Origin: Alphaproteobacteria bacterium
GTDB taxonomy: Bacteria > Pseudomonadota > Alphaproteobacteria > Caulobacterales > Parvularculaceae
DNA length: 41,964 nt
NCBI GenBank assembly: GCA_013151255.1
Contig: JAADIQ010000010.1
Coordinates: 1 to 41,964, forward strand
Reading direction: 5' to 3'
Shown: positions 34,230 to 41,964 of the stretch, piece after piece
How positions within the stretch are numbered: position 1 is the stretch's first letter
Layout: each line of letters starts with the position of its first letter
The notes under the pieces: model-generated
What the model was told of the DNA's origin: nothing
The model's input: only the letters and a program-made list of their open reading frames with translations
Databases searched by the model: none
Translations under genes and position numbers: made by a program

Positions 34230-35579
34230 CTACAAATGTCGGGCGAGTTCTTCGATTAGTTTATCAATGTGGTCTTCGGTTGTCTTCCACGAGGAGACGC
34301 TAAGCCGGAAGGCGGCTCTGCCTTGCCAGACCGTTGGGCCAAACCAGACTTTTCCCGAGGCTTGAACCGCGCTGACGAAGCTTTTGGTTTTTTCCTCGTT
34401 GTCGAAGGCGCATAGCACCTGATTGAGAACGACCCTGTTGCTAACGGGGATGCCAATTTGGGCGCAGCCCGCGGCAAGGTGTGTCGCTAGGGTGCAATAG
34501 CGGTCGACAAGGTCCTCAACACCGCCTCGTCCCAGCGAGTGAAGCGCCGCCCAAAAGCCCAACCCCCTTGCCCGTCGTGAAAACTCCAGCGTCAGATTTT
34601 TTTGCGCGTCGTCTTCACTTTGAGCGTAGACGGCGTCGGCATTCAGCGTTCTCGCCATCAGAGCTTTGTCGCGACAAATCGCGACCGCACTGTCATAGGG
34701 CGTGTTGAGCCACTTATGGCCGTCCGTAGTCCAGCTGTCGGCAAGGTCAATTCCGTTGGTCAGGTGGTTGTAGTTGCGTGATGCGCGCGCCCACAGGCCG
34801 AAGGCGCCATCAACATGAACCCAGGCGCCCGCCGCCTTGGCTTTGGGGATAATATCGGTAAACGGATCGAATTCCCCGGTATTCACCTCGCCGGCCTGGA
34901 GGCATAATAGGGTGTGCTCATTCATCGGCGGCAGTTGGTCGGGGATGACCCGGCCATTTTCGTCGACCGGCGCATAGACAATCCGGTCCATGCCAAAGCC
35001 CAATAGGCGCAGCGCTTTTTTGACGGTGATGTGAACGCTTGCCGGGACCACGACGGATATTTCCGGCGCGCCGGCGAGGCCTTTTGCGGAGACGTCCCAC
35101 CCCAGCGCGTCGAGCAGGCCGGTGCGGGCGATAGCCAGGCATGACAGCCCGCAGGCTGTCGCGCTGGTTCCGAAACCGACGCCGGATTGTTTCGGTAAAT
35201 CCAAGATATCCAGCAACCAAGTCCCGGCGGTTTTTTCAATTGCCGCCATGGTCGGCGAGTTGACATGAGACGATGCACACTGGTCCCAGGCGGCGGCCAG
35301 GCGTTCCGCTGCTGCGGCCGCCGGCAGGGAGGCGCCGATAACAAAGCCAAAATAATTGGGGCCGTTAGAGGTTGTAGTTCCCGGCCCGCCAATGTCATCG
35401 AGCAGCGCCAGCGTTTGTTTGGGGTCGGATGGAGATTGCGGCAAGGCGCCGGCCAGGGCATCCAGTCCACGGATGCTTTGCGGAGAGGGGAAGGCGGGGC
35501 GATCATCGACGGACTTTAAATATTTTGCGGCGCGTGCGTCTGCATCCGCCAACAAGGTCAACTCAGCATCAAGGTCCAT
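34230..35579 (-). CDS. PLP-dependent decarboxylase, group II (aromatic-L-amino-acid/glutamate decarboxylase-like)
   Basis: 449-aa fold-type I PLP enzyme. The Schiff-base lysine is K289 in TTDGHKWLNTPYDS, and D257 (HVDGAFG) contacts the pyridine nitrogen. GTSATACGLSCLAIAR would hold the phosphate. Start 35579 (MDLDAELTLLAD) has AGGA a few bases upstream and is preferred to ATGs 6 and 11 codons earlier. The substrate is not evident; relatives labelled as aspartate aminotransferase family or DDC-like enzymes act on aromatic or acidic amino acids. It is a single gene with no obvious operon partner. Confidence 0.85.
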   Translation of the reverse strand: MDLDAELTLLADADARAAKYLKSVDDRPAFPSPQSIRGLDALAGALPQSPSDPKQTLALLDDIGGPGTTTSNGPNYFGFVIGASLPAAAAAERLAAAWDQCASSHVNSPTMAAIEKTAGTWLLDILDLPKQSGVGFGTSATACGLSCLAIARTGLLDALGWDVSAKGLAGAPEISVVVPASVHITVKKALRLLGFGMDRIVYAPVDENGRVIPDQLPPMNEHTLLCLQAGEVNTGEFDPFTDIIPKAKAAGAWVHVDGAFGLWARASRNYNHLTNGIDLADSWTTDGHKWLNTPYDSAVAICRDKALMARTLNADAVYAQSEDDAQKNLTLEFSRRARGLGFWAALHSLGRGGVEDLVDRYCTLATHLAAGCAQIGIPVSNRVVLNQVLCAFDNEEKTKSFVSAVQASGKVWFGPTVWQGRAAFRLSVSSWKTTEDHIDKLIEELARHL

Positions 35580-35683
35580 GATTGTCTTCCTCTGCATTTG
35601 GGCGCCGGCCAAGCCCGTTTATGCCGAGCCTGACGGCGCTAATGCAAGGTAGAAAATCTCAATAGATGATAAGCGCTAGCCGC

Positions 35684-37444
35684 CTACTCGCCGGCGATTT
35701 GGTCAAGCGCCTCGTAGAGCGGCAACTGTCCGGCGGCGACTTTGTCGCGCGACGGCGCGGGTTGGCCGAGCCTGGCGCGATAGACCCAGACATTAGTGAG
35801 CACTTTTTCGACAAAGTCGCGGCTCTCGCGGTTGGGTATGCTCTCGATAAAGAGCAACGGGTCTTCGATTTTCATCTTACGCTTCCAGCGGCGCAAGTTT
35901 CCGGGCCCGCCATTATAGGCGGCGGCGAGATGGAAGAGATCGCCGTCAGCGGCGCCGTCGATGAGATAGCCGACATAGCTTTGGCCTAGCTCGAGATTAA
36001 AAGCGGGGTCATAAAGCCGCTTGCGGCCCTTGCGATAACGCAAGGAGCGGTCCTTGGCGACGTAACTTGCGGTGCGCGGCATCAATTGCATCAACCCGCG
36101 TGCGCCGACCCTGCTGGTCGCTTCAACCTTGAATTTCGATTCCTGCCGCATCAGCGCATAGAGCAATGCGCGGTCGATTTTAAACCCGCTTTGCGGCGCG
36201 TATTCGGGTATTGGAAATAGCCCGGCTTCGAGATATTTTCCCTCGCCCGCAAGCGCGATGTCGATTTGCGCGGCGGGAAGCTCCAGCGCCGTGGCGACGG
36301 CGAGGAGGTCATAGTCAAGCTCCGGCGGGATGACGCCATTGGCCCAGCGCAACTCCGTATTGGCGTCGATGTCGCGGCCGGCTTGCTTCAAGGCGATGGC
36401 GCGTTTAACGCGCGGCGCCGCCTCCAGAAGCTTCGCCAGACCGTCTGCTGTGACTATAGGGGCATCCCACTCATAGTGATAATTGAGCCCGAGCTGCGCC
36501 AGAGAGAGCTGGCCATAAAAAGTGAACGGATAGGCCGCCGCTATCGTCAGGTTCGGCGCCACATCGGCAAGCGCGCCGGTCGCCAGCGACGTGCGCGCCG
36601 CCCAAAAGCCGGCTGCGGCGCGCAGGCTATCATCCTGATACGGAACAGCGGCCATCGCCGAGAAAAATTCTTGTGCGGTTTCAAGCTCGCCATCGCGGAA
36701 CGCGATTAATCCGGCAATCCAGTAAGACAGAACCGCGCTATCGCCATTGCGCCGCGCAGATTGCCCGGCGATCTCTCGAGCGCGGCCAACATAGCCTTGA
36801 TAATAAAGGCTGGCGGCAATCCATGAGCGCATGCGGTCATATTGGCGCTCGGTGATGACGCGGCGAGCAAAATGCTTGTTGATTTCTTTTAACGCCCGCA
36901 ATGCTTGGTTGCGATTAGAAAGATAACGCACCCGGCCTTCAATACGGCGCAAGCGCGGGCGGCTTGTGCGGGCGTAATCGGCCTCTAGCGCGGGGGCGAT
37001 CACCGGGGCTTCGCTCTCGCGCCATTTGCGCGCGATGGCGCGCGCCGGCGAGGATGCGCCTTTCGGCCGGCGCTTGCGGGCAAGGCGATAAATTTTATTG
37101 GCTTCCGGGTGGTCGGCATAATACGCCATCCAACGCTTGAGCTCGCGATATTTCGAGCGGTAAGCGGTCGGGTGCATATAGCGTTGAAACTGCACATAGC
37201 CGAGTAGGATTTTGTCATCGAGCGCGGCAATTTTTTTGTTCGCCGCCGTCCAGCGACCGCGTTCTTGCAGAGCGAAAATTTCACGGTAAAGCGCCGCATC
37301 GCTGTCGCTTAGAACCTGCAACGAAGGCGTCGTCTCGGCGTCAGGCAGGCTTGCGTCTGCGGCGAGGGGTATTGGCGTTGCAGCAAAACCGAAGCCCGGC
37401 AAACAAAACAAAAGCGTCAGCGCGATGGCGCAAAGTCGAAACAT
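35684..37444 (-). CDS. Soluble lytic murein transglycosylase (Slt70-like)
   Basis: 586-aa periplasmic enzyme cleaving peptidoglycan glycan strands to anhydro-muropeptides. The signal peptide is MFRLCAIALTLLFCLPGFGF (cleavage about residue 21). About 400 residues of alpha-superhelix with TPR-like character follow (YRSKYRELKRWMAYYADHPE, YWIAGLIAFRDGELETAQEF). The C-terminal goose-type lysozyme domain has catalytic E435 (MRQESKF), then SRVGARGLMQLMPRTA and AAAYNGGPGNLRRW. Length and order match Slt. The 140-bp gap to the next gene upstream (37445-37583) shows nothing else. Confidence 0.94.
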   Translation of the reverse strand: MFRLCAIALTLLFCLPGFGFAATPIPLAADASLPDAETTPSLQVLSDSDAALYREIFALQERGRWTAANKKIAALDDKILLGYVQFQRYMHPTAYRSKYRELKRWMAYYADHPEANKIYRLARKRRPKGASSPARAIARKWRESEAPVIAPALEADYARTSRPRLRRIEGRVRYLSNRNQALRALKEINKHFARRVITERQYDRMRSWIAASLYYQGYVGRAREIAGQSARRNGDSAVLSYWIAGLIAFRDGELETAQEFFSAMAAVPYQDDSLRAAAGFWAARTSLATGALADVAPNLTIAAAYPFTFYGQLSLAQLGLNYHYEWDAPIVTADGLAKLLEAAPRVKRAIALKQAGRDIDANTELRWANGVIPPELDYDLLAVATALELPAAQIDIALAGEGKYLEAGLFPIPEYAPQSGFKIDRALLYALMRQESKFKVEATSRVGARGLMQLMPRTASYVAKDRSLRYRKGRKRLYDPAFNLELGQSYVGYLIDGAADGDLFHLAAAYNGGPGNLRRWKRKMKIEDPLLFIESIPNRESRDFVEKVLTNVWVYRARLGQPAPSRDKVAAGQLPLYEALDQIAGE

Positions 37445-37583
37445 AAATATTCCCGGTGCTGGCCCTGATGCGGGCGTAAATTAAAAGCGACGGTCTGCCA
37501 CAATCATATGGCTGCTATTCCTGGCTTATTTTAGCAGACCCCGCTTTTATAAATTCCCAACAAGAAAGCTGCATTAATTCAGG

Positions 37584-38396
37584 TTAATCTTCCATTAACC
37601 GTTTTTGCAGGGTCAGAAGATCGGCCCAGGCGAGACGCTTGTTTGCCGGTTGGCGCAACAGAAAAGCCGGGTGAAAAATCGGCAAAGCCGGGTAGCGCGC
37701 GCCGCTGGCGGTTTCAATTTCGCGCCACACGCCGCGCGCGCGCATGATGCCGGTAACGCCCAAAAGCGCCTGCATCGGTGCGCCGCCGGCCAGCAATATC
37801 GCCTTGGGCGCGGTTAGTTCGATCAGCCGATCGACGAAGGGCCGGCAAATGGCGGCCTCGGTCTGGCTCGGCGTGCGGTTGCCGGGCGGGCGCCAATAAA
37901 TCACGTTGGAGATCAGGGTGTTTTGCGCCCGGTCACGATCGATGGTGGCGAGCATGCGGTCCAGCAATTGCCCCGCCCGGCCGACAAACGGCTTGCCGAT
38001 ACGGTCTTCATCGCGCCCCGGCGCTTCGCCGATCACCAACAGGTCTGCGCCCGGCGCGCCGTCCGCGAACACCGTGTTGTGGGCGCCGGCTTTTAGGGGG
38101 CAGCCGTCAAATTCTTTGACCGCCGCCTCAAGCGCTTCAAAACTATCGCACCCGGCGGCAATCTTTTGCGCCGCCGCAACCGCTTCGTCAGCCGGAAGCG
38201 CCGCCTCAGAAGGTTTGAACACCGGCGTTGAGGCTGCCGGCGCGGCGGCGCGCTGGCGCGGTGCGGGTTTGGCGCCCCAGGAACGAAGGTCGGCGGGCGC
38301 GGCGGCCACCGCCTCGTCAACGCCCATGTCCGCATACCAGCGCAGCAGCGCGATGGCCGCGTCTTCTTCCGCTGAGTGTTGTTCGGAACTGTCCAT
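37584..38396 (-). CDS. Uracil-DNA glycosylase, family 4-like, with incomplete Fe-S cysteine set
   Basis: 270 aa. An N-terminal Ala-rich extension (about 1-85) precedes the glycosylase domain. Motif A is GEAPGRDEDRIGKPFVGRAG (123-142) and motif B is HPAFLLR (242-248). It removes uracil from DNA after cytosine deamination. Family 4 enzymes bind a 4Fe-4S cluster through four cysteines; here only C99 (DGCPLK) and C184 (ICRPF) are seen, with F96 and W168 (NVIYWRPPGNR) at the other two places. A perfect GGTTAAT/ATTAACC repeat (37582-37600) overlaps the stop region but is AT-rich and lacks a T-tract. Confidence 0.88.
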   Translation of the reverse strand: MDSSEQHSAEEDAAIALLRWYADMGVDEAVAAAPADLRSWGAKPAPRQRAAAPAASTPVFKPSEAALPADEAVAAAQKIAAGCDSFEALEAAVKEFDGCPLKAGAHNTVFADGAPGADLLVIGEAPGRDEDRIGKPFVGRAGQLLDRMLATIDRDRAQNTLISNVIYWRPPGNRTPSQTEAAICRPFVDRLIELTAPKAILLAGGAPMQALLGVTGIMRARGVWREIETASGARYPALPIFHPAFLLRQPANKRLAWADLLTLQKRLMED

Positions 38397-38420
38397 TGTG
38401 CCCGCCAGTCTAGCAGGACT

Positions 38421-39065
38421 TTAAGCGGAAACAGAAGCCGCCAGCATCATTTGCGCAGCGTAATAAAGCGACAGCCCCCACAGGCGGTTGATAAATGCCG
38501 GCTTGACGAACTGGTCGCGGGCGACGGCGATATCGGAGGCGGCAAAGCCGATGGCGCCGCCTGCCGCCAACCAATAGGGCGCGCCGCCTGCGGGCGAGGT
38601 TGTGGCAAAGCTCATCGCCGTCATCACGCCGATAATCAGGCAATAACCGGCGACGGGCGCGCGAAACGCGCCGAGATGCGGCCAAAGCCATCGCAAACTG
38701 AGGCTGATCGCCAGCGCTATCGTAAAGCCCGCAATGATTGCCAGGGCGCCAAACCCGGCCCAGATTGCCGCGAAGGCGCAAGCATAGGCGAGATGGCCAA
38801 GGGCGAAAGCGCCCATGCCGGCCAGGAAAAGCCTCCGGCCTTTCGCAATCAGCAAGATATCGCCGAGCATGCAAAAGACGAGGCCCGCCAAAATCAGCTG
38901 GCCATAGACGCTCCCCAGCCCGCCGCTGGTGAGCGCCAGCGCCACAAAAGCCGTTGAGGCGGCGGGCTTAGCGAGCCATCGAAGCCAGTCACGGGCGCGA
39001 TATTCGGCAAATAACAAGACCGCGACGCAGGCTGCGCCAAAGCCAATGATCAAGCTGCTTGCCAT
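38421..39065 (-). CDS. YhhN family membrane protein (lysoplasmalogenase-like)
   Basis: 214-aa integral membrane protein with about eight hydrophobic helices, from MASSLIIGFGAACVAVLLFA to LWGLSLYYAAQMMLAASVSA. The YhhN/TMEM86 signatures KPAASTAFVAL, FCMLGDILL and FLAGMGAFALGHLAYACAF are present; the family includes enzymes hydrolysing the vinyl-ether bond of lysoplasmalogens, but bacterial roles are little known. The start at 39065 was chosen because the longer upstream frame overlaps the ETF-QO gene antisense. It is divergent from ETF-QO with about 130 bp between them. Confidence 0.88.
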   Translation of the reverse strand: MASSLIIGFGAACVAVLLFAEYRARDWLRWLAKPAASTAFVALALTSGGLGSVYGQLILAGLVFCMLGDILLIAKGRRLFLAGMGAFALGHLAYACAFAAIWAGFGALAIIAGFTIALAISLSLRWLWPHLGAFRAPVAGYCLIIGVMTAMSFATTSPAGGAPYWLAAGGAIGFAASDIAVARDQFVKPAFINRLWGLSLYYAAQMMLAASVSA

Positions 39066-39192
39066 GAAAACGCCACCCCTCAAGTCCCATACGATGCCGC
39101 GTCTATGGGCGGCGCCGCTTATCATGGCTTTTTTCCACGGTATTTGCCAAAACCCTCTGCAAAGCCACCGCCCAAAAGGAAGATGACGCCAG

Positions 39193-40872
39193 ATGGATAC
39201 TGAAGCTGTGACGCGCGAAGCTATGGAGTTCGATATTGTCATTGTTGGCGCGGGCCCTGCGGGTCTGTCCGCGGCCATCCGCCTGAAACAGCTGGCGGCG
39301 GAAAAGGGCGGCGATATCAATGTGGTTATCGTCGAAAAGGGCTCTGAGGTTGGCGCCCATATCCTTTCTGGCGCGGTGCTCGACCCGTCGGGGCTGGACC
39401 GGCTGTTGCCTGACTGGCGCAATATGGGATCGCCGATTGATACGCCGGTGACGTCTGAAAGTTTTAAAGTGCTGGGCCCGTCAGGCTCGCTACCGCTGCC
39501 GGTGTTTGCGATGCCGCCGATGGTTAAAAATCATGGCTGCCACATTGTCTCGATGGGCAATGTCTGTCGCTGGCTGGCTGAACAGGCCGAGGCGCTGGGC
39601 GTTGAAATCTATCCCGGCATGGCCGCCTCGCAGCTGCTCTATCGCGAGGATGGTTCGGTGCGCGGCGTTGTTGTTGGCGAGATGGGGATCGGCAAGGACG
39701 GTGAGAAAAAAGACAGCTATGAGCCCGGCATGGAGCTGGTCGGCAAATATGTCCTGATCGGCGAGGGCGTGCGCGGATCGCTCGCCAAACAGCTGATTGC
39801 GAAATTTAATCTTGATGCGGATAGCGAACCGCAGAAATTCGGCATCGGCCTGAAAGAGCTGTGGGAGATTGCACCGGAAAAATCCCGTCCCGGCCATGTC
39901 CAGCACACATTTGGCTGGCCCCTGAAAGATGATGTTGGCGGCGGCTCGTTCTGTTACCACTATAGCGACAACACCATCGCGCTTGGGTTTGTGGTTCACT
40001 TAAATTACAAAAACCCATATCTTAATCCGTATGGGGAATTTCAAAAATTGAAAACCCATCCGGAAATCACTAAGTTGCTCGAGGGCGGTAAGCGCATTGC
40101 TTATGGCGCCCGCGCGATTACCGAAGGCGGCTATCAGTCCGTGCCGAAGTTAATTTTCCCCGGTGGCGCGCTGATCGGCTGCGCGGCCGGGTTTGTTAAT
40201 CTGCCGCGCATCAAGGGCAATCATAATGCGATGCTCACCGGCATGATGGCGGCGGAAGCCGCCTTTGCCGCTGTAGGCGAGGGCCGCGAGGGCGACGAGC
40301 TGGCCGCTTACGCCGACGCCTATGACGCATCAGACGTCAAGGCGGAGCTGAAAAAAGCGCGCAACGCCAAGCCGCTGTGGTCGCGATTTGGCACCCTCAT
40401 AGGCGGCATCGCCCTTGCCGGCTTCGATTTGTGGAGCAATACGATTATCTCCGGATTTTCCATCTTCGGCACGCTGGGCCATGGCAAGACCGATGCGCAA
40501 GCGACCGAACCGGCAGCAAAGCACGCGCCGATTGATTATCCAAAGCCTGATGGCAAGATAACCTTCGACCGGCTCACAAATGTGGCGTTTTCGGCGACAA
40601 ATCACGAAGAAGACCAGCCCGCGCACCTCAAGCTTAAGGATCCGTCAATCCCAATCGACGTTAATCTGCCGGTCTATGCTGAGCCCGCACAGCGCTATTG
40701 TCCGGCGGGCGTTTATGAGGTGGTAATCGAAGATGGCGGCGGCGATCCGAAATTTCAGATTAACGCCCAGAATTGCGTCCATTGCAAAACCTGCGACATT
40801 AAAGATCCCTCGCAGAATATCGTCTGGACAACGCCGGAAGGCGGCGGCGGCCCAAACTATCCAAACATGTAA
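39193..40872 (+). CDS. Electron transfer flavoprotein:ubiquinone oxidoreductase
   Basis: 559-aa inner-membrane-associated enzyme that passes electrons from ETF, reduced by acyl-CoA and amino-acid dehydrogenases, to ubiquinone. The FAD-binding motif is VIVGAGPAGLSAAIRLKQ (17-34). The ubiquinone/membrane-associated region holds GWPLKDDVGGGSFCYHY and NPYLNPYGEFQKLKTHP. The C-terminal 4Fe-4S ligands are C503, C528, C531 and C534 (NCVHCKTCDIKDP). AAAAGGA lies 12 nt before ATG 39193; MEFD at 39223 is another possible start. A short lipoprotein gene follows 11 bp later. Confidence 0.96.
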   Translation: MDTEAVTREAMEFDIVIVGAGPAGLSAAIRLKQLAAEKGGDINVVIVEKGSEVGAHILSGAVLDPSGLDRLLPDWRNMGSPIDTPVTSESFKVLGPSGSLPLPVFAMPPMVKNHGCHIVSMGNVCRWLAEQAEALGVEIYPGMAASQLLYREDGSVRGVVVGEMGIGKDGEKKDSYEPGMELVGKYVLIGEGVRGSLAKQLIAKFNLDADSEPQKFGIGLKELWEIAPEKSRPGHVQHTFGWPLKDDVGGGSFCYHYSDNTIALGFVVHLNYKNPYLNPYGEFQKLKTHPEITKLLEGGKRIAYGARAITEGGYQSVPKLIFPGGALIGCAAGFVNLPRIKGNHNAMLTGMMAAEAAFAAVGEGREGDELAAYADAYDASDVKAELKKARNAKPLWSRFGTLIGGIALAGFDLWSNTIISGFSIFGTLGHGKTDAQATEPAAKHAPIDYPKPDGKITFDRLTNVAFSATNHEEDQPAHLKLKDPSIPIDVNLPVYAEPAQRYCPAGVYEVVIEDGGGDPKFQINAQNCVHCKTCDIKDPSQNIVWTTPEGGGGPNYPNM

Positions 40873-40883
40873 GGATTATCCGT

Positions 40884-41964
40884 TTGCGTATTAAATTGCA
40901 TAGACTGCTCGCCCTTTCCGCGGTGATTTTTATGACCGGCTGCACCACCGCACCGCGTCAGGAATCGACAGTCGGGGATTATCTTTCCGCCAGGCTGGCG
41001 GCGCGGACCAATGATGTTGGCGCAGCAGCGCAAGCCTTTGCCGCCGCGCAAGCCGAAGCGCCGGGCGCGCCGCAGATTTTGCGCGACGCGTTCTTTTTTC
41101 AATTGGCGGCCGGCAATATCGACGCCGCAAAACCCCTGGCGGCGCGGTTAGTTGCGCTTGAAGACGCTGGCGATGACGGGCTTGCGGCGATGGTGCTTGG
41201 CGCCCATGCTATCAAGCACAAGGACTACGTCAAAGCGCGCGCAGCACTCCTCGATGTTGATGTCGCGCCCTATATGACCCCAACGATCAATATCATTCGC
41301 GCCTGGCTGGCGGAGCCGTCGGGCGGACCGGAGGCGGCGCTGACATCGTTACGGGAACATGCCGGCGATGAATTTAAGGGCTTTTATCCGCTGCAACAGG
41401 CGTTCCTTTCGGAACAGGCCGGACAGTTAGACCAGGCCCGGACGGCTTATCAGCTGGCGGTGATGAGCTTTGGCGGCCCGGTTGAGGTCGCTACATATGG
41501 CGGTTTTCTGGAGCGGGCCGATGATAAAGCAGCGGCGCGCAATTTTTATGAGTTGATGGCGGAAACGCCGGGGCTGGCGCGCATTCCTGCGCGCGCCGGG
41601 CTTGCCCGTCTTGATGCCGGCGCCCCCCCGCCGCCCATTGCCGCAACGTCGCCGGCGCAAGGCGTGGCGGTTGCGTTTTATGCGCTCGCCAACGGCATCC
41701 TTCAGCAGACCGTTTCGCAGCGCGCGGCGGCGCAAGAGGCAGGCTTTAAAGTTGGCGACGCCAATTACAACATGCCGCTCGCCTTTGCGCAGCTGGCGCT
41801 CTATCTCGACCCGGCTTTTGACGGCGCCCGCCGACTTGCCGGCTCGATTTTAAATGTTTACGGCGAGCATGAAAAAGCTATTGCGATGTTATCGCAAATT
41901 AGTCCGTCCTCACCTTATTACCAGCAGACACGCATTGAAATTGCTGGCGCCTTGAATGCACTGG
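40884..41964 (+). CDS. TPR-repeat lipoprotein, 3' end beyond the window
   Basis: An open frame without stops runs from TTG 40884 to the end of the window (360 codons). AAGGA at 40871-40875 lies 8 nt before the TTG, which supports this start. The leader RIKLHRLLALSAVIFMTGC has a lipobox, so C20 should be lipidated. Tetratricopeptide-like helices follow (TNDVGAAAQAFAAAQAEAPG, KDYVKARAALLDVDVAPYMT, QAGQLDQARTAYQLAVMSFG). It probably works as an envelope scaffold; the specific role is unknown. It is downstream of and presumably cotranscribed with ETF-QO. Confidence 0.85.
   Translation, partial: MRIKLHRLLALSAVIFMTGCTTAPRQESTVGDYLSARLAARTNDVGAAAQAFAAAQAEAPGAPQILRDAFFFQLAAGNIDAAKPLAARLVALEDAGDDGLAAMVLGAHAIKHKDYVKARAALLDVDVAPYMTPTINIIRAWLAEPSGGPEAALTSLREHAGDEFKGFYPLQQAFLSEQAGQLDQARTAYQLAVMSFGGPVEVATYGGFLERADDKAAARNFYELMAETPGLARIPARAGLARLDAGAPPPPIAATSPAQGVAVAFYALANGILQQTVSQRAAAQEAGFKVGDANYNMPLAFAQLALYLDPAFDGARRLAGSILNVYGEHEKAIAMLSQISPSSPYYQQTRIEIAGALNAL

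Noticed and set aside
37582-37600. GGTTAAT/ATTAACC repeat as a terminator of the glycosylase gene
   Set aside because: AT-rich 7-bp stem overlapping the stop codon without a following T-tract.

Overview
This GC-rich window looks chromosomal and alphaproteobacterial. The evidence is the Caulobacter-type order of the Flp/Tad pilus genes (flp-cpaA-B-C-D-E-F-tadB-C), the cysG-DUF2849-cysI-DUF934-cysH sulfite operon, an Oar-like TonB receptor convergent with a TPR sulfotransferase, and an ETF:ubiquinone oxidoreductase. A Parvularculales/Caulobacterales-type (Hyphomonas-like) bacterium fits best, but I cannot place it more exactly. I see no tRNA, rRNA, insertion sequence, prophage or CRISPR array.

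Layout. Positions 1-4217 hold the first codons of a divergent gene, cysS with a phytanoyl-CoA dioxygenase relative, a doubly broken cupin pseudogene, a pirin and an Fe-S scaffold protein. Two tandem hairpins with C7 loops follow. A GcvA-type LysR regulator (4430-5365) is divergent from the assimilatory sulfur operon (5626-10784). That operon makes siroheme (cysG), reduces APS/PAPS to sulfite (cysH) and sulfite to sulfide (cysI), and encodes two small sulfur-associated proteins plus a GST embedded with overlapping start and stop codons. Positions 10797-17234 hold a TonB receptor/sulfotransferase locus flanked on both sides by frameshifted genes (an alpha/beta hydrolase and a small secreted protein). 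The receptor is preceded by a cluster of inverted repeats, a possible 26-codon leader ORF and a hairpin that contains its Shine-Dalgarno sequence.

From 17344 there is an oxyR-like gene with a perfect palindrome at its putative promoter, an AI-2E-family permease, and a tight pabB-pabA-pabC cluster ending in an unusual short AMP-ligase-like gene that lacks a recognisable phosphate-binding loop. Positions 23549-34189 form the Tad pilus locus: a stand-alone secretin N-domain protein, a Crp-like protein with an atypical recognition helix, the Flp pilin (55 aa), then cpaA-F and tadBC. CpaE carries a long, very acidic N-terminal extension. tadD/E/F/G are not present. The remainder is housekeeping: a PLP-dependent decarboxylase, a lytic transglycosylase, a family-4-like uracil-DNA glycosylase missing two of four cluster cysteines, a YhhN protein, ETF-QO, and a TTG-initiated TPR lipoprotein running off the end.

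The most noteworthy items are the translational-coupling candidate ahead of the TonB receptor, the degenerate adenylating enzyme in the pab cluster, the stand-alone secretin domain and acidic CpaE of the pilus locus, and three small or accessory genes broken by frameshifts (one also by a stop codon).
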